14,040 nt of DNA from Caulobacter sp. (lineage in GTDB: Bacteria; Pseudomonadota; Alphaproteobacteria; Caulobacterales; Caulobacteraceae), in contig JACMOF010000563.1 of assembly GCA_014378155.1 (NCBI GenBank), positions 1 to 14,040 of the forward strand, given 5' to 3'. The translations under genes were made by a program, and so were the position numbers. The notes under the pieces were generated by a model. The model was given only the letters and a program-made list of their open reading frames with translations. It did not search any database and had not been told where the DNA came from. Below are positions 1 to 5,911 of this stretch, one piece after another; within the stretch, counting starts at the first letter, position 1, and the number at the start of each line of letters is the position of its first letter.

Positions 1-142
1 CGAAGGCGCTCCACCCGATCAGTAGCCAGGCAAACGGCCGCTTCTGCCACGGCTTCAGCGGCTTGCGTCTCGGCGCCGCCACGGCGATTTCCACTCGGGG
101 TTTGCGCCGCGGCCTGGTTTCGACATCCACCCAGAAAGTCAT
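1..142 (-). CDS. Hypothetical protein, N-terminal part only
   Basis: The reading frame starts at ATG 142-140 and stays open for 47 codons to the window edge, so only the N terminus is visible. It begins [15 protein letters not shown], is rich in Arg, Lys and Pro for about 36 residues, and then enters a hydrophobic stretch ([11 protein letters not shown]). That pattern suggests a positively charged cytoplasmic segment followed by a membrane helix. Codon third positions are mostly G or C, as in the neighbours. A GGGACGGGG stretch just upstream could serve as a weak ribosome-binding site. I do not recognise the family. It lies downstream of acpS in the same direction, where related genomes usually have lepB, but the visible residues do not look like LepB. 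No function is assigned. Confidence 0.55.
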   Translation of the reverse strand, partial: MTFWVDVETRPRRKPRVEIAVAAPRRKPLKPWQKRPFAWLLIGWSAF

Positions 143-209
143 GAGCCCCGTCCCACAACGGCGCCGTTCCAGACGCCTTCACGGTCAAGCTGCAAGAGCA
201 GGGCCGAAG

Positions 210-343
210 CCCTCCCCCCGTGGGGGAGGGGGTCGCCCAGCGACCGGTGGGGTCCGTTTTAGGACGCTCGATCTTGCCCGTGACTACCTGCCGATCACTC
301 CTCCCTCCGTCGGCTACGCCGACACTTCCCCCACAGGGGGAGG
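210..343. repeat. Intergenic repeat pair in inverted orientation
   Basis: Two related units face each other across a spacer of about 45 bp. Unit A (210-252) has a hairpin CCCTCCCC/GGGGAGGG (210-217/223-230), then a short hairpin GTCGC-CCA-GCGAC (232-244), then CGGTGGGG. Unit B, read on the minus strand (343 to 298), has a hairpin CCTCCCCC/GGGGGAAG, then GTCGGC-GTA-GCCGAC (323-309), then GGAGGGAGGAG. The order of modules is the same: G/C-box hairpin, short three-base-loop hairpin, G-rich tail. The element at 3300-3438 has the same plan. Repeats of this look are common between genes in Caulobacterales. Unit B extends into the 3' end of acpS. Confidence 0.85.
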
Positions 344-736
344 CGTTATCGCCTCGATGATCACGAAGGCCTGGGCGTAGGGGTGATCGTCGGTCAGGGA
401 CAGGTGGACCACGGCGGTCATGCCCGGCGGCGTCAGTTCGGCCAGGCAGTCCGCCGCGCCGCCGGTCAGGGCCAGGGTCGGCTTGCCGGACGGCAGGTTG
501 ATCACCCCCATGCCGGCCAAATGTACGCCGCCCTTCAGGCCTGTGCCCAGGGCCTTGGCGCAGGCTTCCTTGGCGGCGAAGCGCTTGGCGTAGCTGCTGG
601 CGCGGTCGGGCTTGCGCTCGGACCGCTTGCGTTCGGTCTCGGTGAAGACCTTGTGGGTAAAGCGGTCGCCGAACCGTTCGAGGGACTTCTCGATCCGCCT
701 GATGTCGCACAGGTCCGAGCCGATGCCGATGATCAT
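314..736 (-). CDS. acpS: Holo-[acyl-carrier-protein] synthase AcpS
   Basis: AcpS transfers 4'-phosphopantetheine from coenzyme A to the serine of acyl carrier protein, converting apo-ACP to the active form needed for fatty acid synthesis in the cytoplasm. The 140-residue product starts [12 protein letters not shown] with the metal-binding Asp8. It has the [14 protein letters not shown] signature with Glu57, the other conserved metal ligand. Its ATG overlaps the pdxJ stop codon by four bases (ATGA), so translation is probably coupled. Residues 131-140 ([10 protein letters not shown]) and the TAG stop are encoded by the intergenic repeat at 298-343, with the stop in the hairpin loop. The catalytic fold ends before this tail, so activity should be unaffected. 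Confidence 0.95.
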   Translation of the reverse strand: MIIGIGSDLCDIRRIEKSLERFGDRFTHKVFTETERKRSERKPDRASSYAKRFAAKEACAKALGTGLKGGVHLAGMGVINLPSGKPTLALTGGAADCLAELTPPGMTAVVHLSLTDDHPYAQAFVIIEAITPPPVGEVSA

Positions 737-1488
737 GCCGCGGCGTCCAGGCGGGCGGCGTCCATCAGGGTCCGCATGCGCAGGATGGCCTGGGGCAGGC
801 CAACGAAGATCGCCTCGCCAATCAGGAAATGGCCGATGTTGAGTTCGGCGATCTGCGGGATGGCGGCAATCGGTTTGACGGTGGCGTAGTCGATGCCGTG
901 GCCGGCATGGACCTCAAGGCCGAGACTTTGCGCCAGGACCGCGCCGGCCTTCAGACGTTCGAGGATGGCGGCGGCGCGGTCGGCGTGACCATCGCGGGCG
1001 GCGTCGCAATAGGCCCCGGTGTGCAGTTCGACCACCTGGGCGCCGACGTCGGCCGAGGCCTGGATCTGGGCGGGATCGGCCTCGATGAACAGTGACACCC
1101 GCGCCCCGACGGTGCGCAGGCGGGCGGTCGCGTCGGCGATGCGGTTCTGACCCCGCACCACGTCCAGCCCGCCCTCGGTGGTGACCTCCTCGCGGCGCTC
1201 GGGCACCAGGCAGGCGGCGTGGGGGCGAGCGGCCAGGGCGATGCCGACCATCTCGTCAGTGACCGCCATCTCGAAGTTCAGCGGCTTGCCACGCTTGAGG
1301 CAGAGGTTGTTGAGCAGGGCGATGTCGGCGTCGCTGATGTGGCGGCGGTCCTCGCGCAGGTGGGCGGTGATGCCGTCGGCGCCGGCCGCCAGGGCCAGTT
1401 CGGCAGCCCGCACCGGCTCTGGATAGCTGGACCCGCGCGCGTTGCGGATCGTGGCCACGTGATCGATATTGACGCCGAGTCGCAGCAT
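733..1488 (-). CDS. pdxJ: Pyridoxine 5'-phosphate synthase PdxJ
   Basis: PdxJ condenses 1-deoxy-D-xylulose 5-phosphate with 3-amino-2-oxopropyl phosphate to give pyridoxine 5'-phosphate, the last ring-forming step of the DXP-dependent vitamin B6 pathway. The 251-residue product has the family's conserved segments: [12 protein letters not shown] (His10), HLREDRRHI (His43), NFEMAVT (Glu73), VHAGHGID (His194) and [12 protein letters not shown] (His220). The start was placed at 1488 because [16 protein letters not shown] is the normal PdxJ N terminus; the open frame runs further upstream, but only as a shadow of pyrE. pdxJ begins five bases after the pyrE stop and overlaps acpS by four bases, as in other alphaproteobacterial pyrE-pdxJ-acpS clusters. 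Confidence 0.96.
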   Translation of the reverse strand: MLRLGVNIDHVATIRNARGSSYPEPVRAAELALAAGADGITAHLREDRRHISDADIALLNNLCLKRGKPLNFEMAVTDEMVGIALAARPHAACLVPERREEVTTEGGLDVVRGQNRIADATARLRTVGARVSLFIEADPAQIQASADVGAQVVELHTGAYCDAARDGHADRAAAILERLKAGAVLAQSLGLEVHAGHGIDYATVKPIAAIPQIAELNIGHFLIGEAIFVGLPQAILRMRTLMDAARLDAAA

Positions 1489-1493
1489 GGTCG

Positions 1494-2078
1494 TCAGCCC
1501 CTCAGCCGCCGGCTGCCCGGGTCCTCGATCGGGATGGCGGCCAGTTCGGGGGGCAGGGCGTCGGCCGGGTAGGCCGGCACCTCCAGGCTGCACAGCGACA
1601 CCAGGGGCACGCCGACATCGACCTTGCCGCCCGAGCGATCGACGATGCAGGCTGCAGCGATCACGTCGCCCCCGGCGTCCTGGATCGCGGCGATGCACTC
1701 GCGCGACGACAGGCCGGTGGTGACGATGTCCTCGACCATCACGACCTTCTGCCCGGGCTCCAGGTGAAAGCCGCGGCGGAACTTGAAGCTGCCGCCCTCG
1801 CGCTCGACATAGATCGAGGCGACGTCCAGCCAGCGGGCCGTCTCGTAGCCGGGGATGATCCCGCCCACAGCCGGTGACACGGCCACGTCGGGCTGGCCCA
1901 CCGTGGCGATGATCTTCTGCGCCAGCGCCTTGCACAGGCGCTCGCAGCGCTCGGGTCGCATGAACACCAGGTTCTTCTGCAGGAAGACCGGGCTGTGCAG
2001 GCCGCTGGACAGCACGAAATGGCCTTCGCGCAGGGCGCCGGCGGCGCGGAATTCGTCGAGGACGTCGTCGTTGGTCAT
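1494..2078 (-). CDS. pyrE: Orotate phosphoribosyltransferase PyrE
   Basis: PyrE joins orotate to PRPP to make orotidine 5'-monophosphate in de novo pyrimidine synthesis. The 194-residue product carries the PRPP-binding loop [11 protein letters not shown] at residues 112-122, a strongly diagnostic motif, and the N-terminal [16 protein letters not shown] segment typical of the family. The start at 2078 ([16 protein letters not shown]) gives the usual length. The frame is open for 50 more codons upstream, but those run through the promoter and into the divergent Nudix gene. There is no ribosome-binding site before this ATG, and a promoter -10 box ends 8 nt upstream, so the mRNA is probably leaderless or nearly so. 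It is the first gene of the pyrE-pdxJ-acpS operon. Confidence 0.96.
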   Translation of the reverse strand: MTNDDVLDEFRAAGALREGHFVLSSGLHSPVFLQKNLVFMRPERCERLCKALAQKIIATVGQPDVAVSPAVGGIIPGYETARWLDVASIYVEREGGSFKFRRGFHLEPGQKVVMVEDIVTTGLSSRECIAAIQDAGGDVIAAACIVDRSGGKVDVGVPLVSLCSLEVPAYPADALPPELAAIPIEDPGSRRLRG

Positions 2079-2086
2079 GAGGGCTG

Positions 2087-2115
2087 GATATAGGCGGATG
2101 GGGTCGAGTCTACAA
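2087..2115 (-). promoter_or_regulatory. Sigma-73-type promoter of pyrE
   Basis: On the minus strand, CTATATC (2093-2087) matches the Caulobacter housekeeping -10 consensus (G)CTANAWC at all seven bases after the G. A weak -35, TTGTAGA (2115-2109), sits 14 bases upstream of the eight-base -10, within the 10-14 base range of that consensus but matching it mainly in TTG. Transcription would start only about 2 bases before the pyrE ATG. A GAGTC site (2106-2110, a GANTC methylation target) overlaps the edge of the -35. Confidence 0.6.
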
Positions 2116-2124
2116 ACGCTGTAG
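2110..2124. promoter_or_regulatory. Palindromic operator-like site between pyrE and the Nudix gene
   Basis: CTACA (2110-2114) and TGTAG (2120-2124) form a perfect five-base inverted repeat around AACGC. It covers the proposed pyrE -35 region and ends 9 bases before the Nudix start codon, so a bound protein could affect both directions. It is short and no regulator is known for it. On the plus strand CTACAAA resembles a -10 box (6 of 7 to CTANAWC) and could instead be part of the Nudix promoter. Confidence 0.25.
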
Positions 2125-2133
2125 AAGGCGCTG

Positions 2134-2553
2134 ATGAGCAGCTCGGAATCACCCGGCGAACCCCTTCGTCCCCGCATAGGCTGCGGCGCGGCTATCCTCG
2201 ACACGCAAAGCCGCCTCCTGCTCGTCAAGCGCCGCCGTCAGCCGGAAGCCGGCCACTGGGGCCAGCCTGGCGGCAAACTGGACTGGGGCGAAAGCGCGCG
2301 GGCCTGCGCCGAGCGGGAGATTCTTGAAGAGCTCGGGATCACCGTCGTCGCCGGTCCAGTGCTGTGCGTCACTGACATGATCGCCGAAGACTCCCACTGG
2401 GTTGCGGTGACCTACCGCGCCGACGGCTGCGTGGGCGAGCCGGTGATCCAGGAACCCGCAGCGCTTGAGGCCTGGGGGTGGTTCGCGCTCGACGATCTGC
2501 CCAGTCCGTTGACCCTGGCGACCCAGGATGCGGTAAGACAGCTTCTCACCTAA
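2134..2553 (+). CDS. Nudix family hydrolase
   Basis: Nudix enzymes hydrolyse nucleoside diphosphates linked to another group, using divalent metal. The 139-residue product has a complete Nudix box at residues 47-69: Gly47, Glu53, Arg61-Glu62, Glu65-Glu66 and Gly68, matching GX5EX7REX2EEXG. It begins with [23 protein letters not shown], the usual first strands, and is about the size of a single Nudix domain. AGAAGG at 2123-2128 supports the ATG at 2134. It diverges from pyrE and its stop lies 13 bases before recO, so the two are probably co-transcribed. The substrate cannot be read from the sequence. A MutT-like or ADP-ribose-type role is possible, and its place beside recO and parC is only weakly suggestive of genome maintenance. 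Confidence 0.9.
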   Translation: MSSSESPGEPLRPRIGCGAAILDTQSRLLLVKRRRQPEAGHWGQPGGKLDWGESARACAEREILEELGITVVAGPVLCVTDMIAEDSHWVAVTYRADGCVGEPVIQEPAALEAWGWFALDDLPSPLTLATQDAVRQLLT

Positions 2554-2566
2554 CGAGGCGCGCCGG

Positions 2567-3298
2567 ATGGAATGGGAAGACGAGGCCTTTGTGCTGTCGG
2601 CGCGCGTGCACGGCGAGACCGGGGCGATCGTCGAGCTTCTGACCCAGGACCGTGGCAAGTTCGCCGCCCATGTGGCCGGCGCGGCCTCGCGGCGGATGAA
2701 GCCGTTCCTGCAGGCTGGCGCGCGAGTCATCGCCCGCTATCGCGCCCGGATGTCCGACCAACTGGGGGCCGCGACCCTGGAGCCGATCGGCGAGGGGCCC
2801 TCGTCGCTGTTCGACGAACCCCTGGCCTTGGCGGGTCTTTCCGCCGCCGCCTCGGTCGCGGCCGGCGCCTTGCCCGAGCGCGAGCCGCATCCGGGAGCGT
2901 TCCACGCGATGGAGGCGATGCTCGCAGCCCTGGCCATCCCCGAGATCTGGCCGGCGGTCTATGTGCGGTTCGAGGCGGGGCTGCTGCAGGACCTGGGCTT
3001 TGGCCTGGACCTGTCCAAATGCGCCTCGACGGGGTCGTTGGACGACCTGGTCTATGTCAGCCCGCGCACGGGTCGGGCGGTCAGCCGGGCGGCGGGCGCG
3101 CCCTATCACGACAAGCTTCTGCCCCTGCCGCCGTTCATGCTGTCGGCCCAGGGCGGGCTGGCCTCGGGCGACGTCAAGGCGGGGCTCGACATCACCGGCC
3201 ACTTCCTCGAGCAGTTCGTCTTTCACCCGTTGAACAAACCGCTGCCGCCGGCGAGGGTGTGGCTGCTGGATCGGCTGGGGGAGGCGGGGCGACTTTAG
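2567..3298 (+). CDS. recO: DNA repair protein RecO
   Basis: RecO works with RecF and RecR to load RecA onto SSB-coated single-stranded DNA during gap repair and recombination. The 243-residue product begins MEWEDEAFVLSARVHGETGAIVELLT, the N-terminal OB-fold opening typical of alphaproteobacterial RecO. It continues with GKFAAHVAGAASRRMKPFLQAGARV and the helical C-terminal part containing RFEAGLLQDLGFGLDL and FLEQFVFHPLNKPLPPAR. The zinc-binding cysteines of some RecO proteins are absent. GAGG at 2555-2558 lies a little before the ATG. It follows the Nudix gene closely and precedes parC, matching the common recO-parC order, although a 139-bp palindromic repeat lies between them. Confidence 0.93.
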   Translation: MEWEDEAFVLSARVHGETGAIVELLTQDRGKFAAHVAGAASRRMKPFLQAGARVIARYRARMSDQLGAATLEPIGEGPSSLFDEPLALAGLSAAASVAAGALPEREPHPGAFHAMEAMLAALAIPEIWPAVYVRFEAGLLQDLGFGLDLSKCASTGSLDDLVYVSPRTGRAVSRAAGAPYHDKLLPLPPFMLSAQGGLASGDVKAGLDITGHFLEQFVFHPLNKPLPPARVWLLDRLGEAGRL

Positions 3299-3299
3299 C

Positions 3300-3438
3300 G
3301 GCTCACAAACTTGCCCCCACCTGACCGCTTCGCGGTCTGTCCGCCCCCATAGGGGGCGGAGCTCAAATCGCGCGAACTCCGCCCCCTATGGGAGCGGACA
3401 GGCGACGCAGTCGCCAGGTGGGGGCAAGTGAGTGAGCC
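3300..3438. repeat. 139-bp palindromic intergenic repeat with nested hairpins
   Basis: The arms 3300-3360 and 3378-3438 are reverse complements at 51 of 61 positions, around a 17-base centre. Each arm holds the same three modules: a GC-rich hairpin (CCGCCCCC-ATA-GGGGGCGG at 3341-3359 and its counterpart at 3379-3397), a 13-base hairpin with a three-base loop (3324-3336 and 3402-3414), and the GGTGGGGGCAAG tail. Seven of the ten differences fall in the 13-base hairpin, and both versions still fold (ACCGC/GCGGT versus GCGAC/GTCGC). It has the same plan as the repeat at 210-343. It begins two bases after the recO stop and could form a cruciform or a large RNA hairpin. There is no T-run typical of an intrinsic terminator. 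Confidence 0.9.
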
Positions 3439-3499
3439 ACCATCGCCAAACTCTCGAAGCCCATCCTACACTTCTGCTACTGTGCCCTTCACGCGTAAC

Positions 3500-3504
3500 G
3501 AATC
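3500..3504. promoter_or_regulatory. GANTC site in the parC leader
   Basis: GAATC ends 6 bases before the parC ATG. GANTC is the target of the alphaproteobacterial CcrM methyltransferase, and sites near promoters can link transcription to the cell cycle through GcrA. The 72 bases between the palindromic repeat and parC contain no promoter I can identify with confidence. GCTACTGT at 3477-3484 is the nearest candidate -10 and is poor. Confidence 0.4.
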
Positions 3505-3510
3505 CTCAAG

Positions 3511-5790
3511 ATGAACAAACCAGTCCTTCCCCCTGGCGGTCCCGGCGACGGCGATCGCATTCTCGATGAGCCGCTGACCGAGGCGCTGTCAAAGCGCTAC
3601 CTGGCCTATGCGCTGTCGACGATCGGCTCGCGGGCTCTGCCCGACGTGCGCGACGGCCTCAAGCCCGTGCACCGCCGCGTGCTGCACGCCATGAACAACA
3701 TGCGCCTCAACCCCGAGGGCGGCGCGCGCAAGTGCGCCAAGGTGGTCGGCGAGGTGATGGGTAATTTCCACCCGCACGGCGACCAGTCGATCTACGACGC
3801 CCTGGTGCGCCTGGCCCAGGACTTTTCCCAGCGGGTGCCGCTGGTCGACGGACAGGGCAATTTCGGCAATATCGACGGCGATAACCCCGCCGCCATGCGC
3901 TACACCGAGTGCAAGATGACCGCTGCGGCCATGCTGCTGCTGGACGGCATCGACGAGGACGCGGTCGATTTCAAGCCTTCCTATGACGGCCAGGACGAGG
4001 AGCCGGTGGTCCTGCCGTCGGGCTTCCCCAACCTGCTGGCCAACGGCTCGTCGGGCATCGCCGTGGGCATGGCCACTTCGATCCCGCCGCACAATCCGGC
4101 CGAGTTGATCGACGCCTGCCTGCTGCTGCTCTCCAAGCCCGAGGCGACCACGGCCGAGATCCTGGAACGCGTGCCGGGCCCCGACTTTCCGACCGGCGGC
4201 GTCATCGTCGAGTCGGCCGCTTCCTTGCTCGAGACCTACGAGACCGGTCGCGGCGGCGTGCGCACCCGCGCCAAGTGGGAGCGCGAGGAAACCGGTCGCG
4301 GGACCTACCAGATCGTCGTCACCGAGATTCCGTATCAGGTCAAGAAGTCCGACCTGGTCGAGCAACTGGCCGACTTGATCGAGAGCAAGAAGGCGGCCCT
4401 GCTGGGCGACGTGCGCGACGAGAGCGCCGAGGACATCCGGCTGGTGCTGGAACCGAAGTCCAAGAACGTCGAGCCCGAAGTGCTGATGGAGAGCCTGTTC
4501 AAGCTCTCGGCCCTGGAAAACCGCTTCCCGGTCAATATCAATGTGCTGGACGCGCGCGGCACGCCGGGGGTGATGGGCATCAAGTCGTGCCTGATCGCCT
4601 TCCTGGCCCACCGCCGCGACGTGCTGACCCGCCGGGCGCGCAACCGGCTGGCCAAGATCGAAGCTCGCCTGCATATCCTGGACGGCCTGCTGATCGCCTA
4701 CCTCAATCTCGACGAGGTGATTCGTATCGTCCGGTACGAGGACGAACCCAAGCAAAAGCTGATGGCCGCCTTCGCGCTGAGCGACCTCCAGGCCGACGCC
4801 ATCCTCAACACCCGCCTGCGCCAACTGGCCAAGCTGGAGGAGATGGAGATCCGCCGCGAGCACGCCCAACTCGTGGAAGAACGCGACGGCATCCTGGCCA
4901 TGCTGGCCAGCGACAAACAGCAGTGGACCCTGGTCGGCACGGGCCTGCGCCAGGTGCGCGCCGTGCTTCTGAAGATCAAGCACCCGCTGGACAAGGCGGG
5001 CCGTGCGACGGGTGTCATTGGTCGCTCGATCTTCGCCGACGCTCCTGTCGTCGACGCCGAGGCGGCGCTTGAAGCGATGATCGTTCGCGAGCCGATCACC
5101 GTCATCCTGTCGGAGCGCGGCTGGATCCGCGCCGCCAAGGGCAAGGTCGAGGACCCGTCGGAGCTTAAGTTCAAGGAGGGCGACAAGCTCGGCTTCCTGG
5201 TCCCGGCCGAGACCACCGACAAGCTTTTGCTGTTCACCTCTGACGGCCGGTTCTTCACTCTGGGCTGCGCGGCCCTGCCATCGGCACGGGGCCATGGTGA
5301 GCCGGTGCGGATGATGATCGAGCTGGACGACAAGGTGAAGATCATCGACGTCTTCCCGTTCAAGGCCGGGCGCAAGCGCTTCATGGCCTCGAAACAGGGC
5401 TACGGCTTCCTGCTGCCGGAAGAAGAGGCCCTAGCCAACCGCAAGGCCGGCAAGCAGGTGCTGACGGTCGACGCCTCCGGCGCGGCCTTCTGCCTGGAAG
5501 CCGTGGGCGACCAGATCGCGGTGGTCGGCGACAACGGCAAGATCCTGATCTTCCCGCTTGAAGAGCTGCCGGAAATGCCGCGCGGCAAAGGGGTCAAGCT
5601 GCAGGCCTATCGCGAGGGCGGGCTGCGCGACGCCATCTCGTTCAACGCAGAGGCCGGCGCCTTCTGGATCGACACCGCCGGTCGCCGCCGCGACTGGACC
5701 GAGTGGAAAGAGTGGGTCGGTCGACGGGCGGGCGGGGGCAAGCTGTCACCCAAGGGGTTCCCGACCTCCAAGCGATTTAGGCCGAAATGA
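3511..5790 (+). CDS. parC: DNA topoisomerase IV subunit A (ParC)
   Basis: ParC is the DNA-cleaving subunit of topoisomerase IV, a C2E2 (ParC2ParE2) enzyme that unlinks daughter chromosomes. The 759-residue product has the GyrA/ParC core: [17 protein letters not shown] (45-61), the quinolone-region motif [17 protein letters not shown] (84-100), and the active-site tyrosine Tyr131 in [10 protein letters not shown]. The long coiled region with [11 protein letters not shown] and the C-terminal beta-pinwheel follow. No GyrA box (QRRGGKG) is visible, and the length fits ParC (about 750 residues) rather than a longer GyrA. Gln92 stands where E. coli ParC has Ser80, and Asp96 where it has Glu84. The ATG at 3511 gives a normal N terminus. 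The partner gene parE is about 2.3 kb beyond the parC 3' end, on the other strand. Confidence 0.96.
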   Translation: MNKPVLPPGGPGDGDRILDEPLTEALSKRYLAYALSTIGSRALPDVRDGLKPVHRRVLHAMNNMRLNPEGGARKCAKVVGEVMGNFHPHGDQSIYDALVRLAQDFSQRVPLVDGQGNFGNIDGDNPAAMRYTECKMTAAAMLLLDGIDEDAVDFKPSYDGQDEEPVVLPSGFPNLLANGSSGIAVGMATSIPPHNPAELIDACLLLLSKPEATTAEILERVPGPDFPTGGVIVESAASLLETYETGRGGVRTRAKWEREETGRGTYQIVVTEIPYQVKKSDLVEQLADLIESKKAALLGDVRDESAEDIRLVLEPKSKNVEPEVLMESLFKLSALENRFPVNINVLDARGTPGVMGIKSCLIAFLAHRRDVLTRRARNRLAKIEARLHILDGLLIAYLNLDEVIRIVRYEDEPKQKLMAAFALSDLQADAILNTRLRQLAKLEEMEIRREHAQLVEERDGILAMLASDKQQWTLVGTGLRQVRAVLLKIKHPLDKAGRATGVIGRSIFADAPVVDAEAALEAMIVREPITVILSERGWIRAAKGKVEDPSELKFKEGDKLGFLVPAETTDKLLLFTSDGRFFTLGCAALPSARGHGEPVRMMIELDDKVKIIDVFPFKAGRKRFMASKQGYGFLLPEEEALANRKAGKQVLTVDASGAAFCLEAVGDQIAVVGDNGKILIFPLEELPEMPRGKGVKLQAYREGGLRDAISFNAEAGAFWIDTAGRRRDWTEWKEWVGRRAGGGKLSPKGFPTSKRFRPK

Positions 5791-5803
5791 TGCACCCTCT
5801 CAT

Positions 5804-5904
5804 TGTCATCCCGGACAAGCGCGTAGCGCGCAGATTCGGGACCGTGGCCAAAGCGCCGCGCTTCCGGCGGTCCCGGATCTGCGCTTTGCTTGTCCGGGAT
5901 GACA
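5804..5904. repeat. 101-bp inverted repeat with GATTC in one arm (CIR-like)
   Basis: The ends TGTCATCCCGGACAAGC (5804-5820) and GCTTGTCCGGGATGACA (5888-5904) are perfect reverse complements. Inside them, GCGCAGATTCGGGACC (5828-5843) faces GGTCCCGGATCTGCGC (5868-5883), differing at one base. That base makes a GATTC methylation site at 5833-5837 in the left arm only; the right arm reads GATCC. An inverted repeat with a CcrM site in one arm matches what has been described for Caulobacter CIR intergenic repeats. It fills nearly all of the 121-bp gap between parC and the next gene. Confidence 0.88.
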
Positions 5905-5911
5905 GGGTTTC

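Noticed and set aside
210..343. Possible CRISPR array or insertion sequence from the direct and inverted G/C-rich repeats
   Set aside because: There is no regular repeat-spacer pattern, no cas gene, no transposase and no target-site duplication; the units match dispersed intergenic repeats.
63..380. Open frame of 105 codons on the plus strand across the left edge
   Set aside because: It runs through the intergenic repeat and antisense to the partial gene and acpS, has no recognisable domain or ribosome-binding site, and is explained by GC-rich sequence.
2079..2228. Upstream extension of PyrE by 50 residues
   Set aside because: The extension covers the promoter and the divergent Nudix coding start and is not PyrE-like.
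3589..5295. 568-codon open frame antisense to parC
   Set aside because: Long antisense frames are usual in high-GC genes; its composition is Gln/Gly/Val/Leu/His-rich with no motif, while parC is unmistakable.
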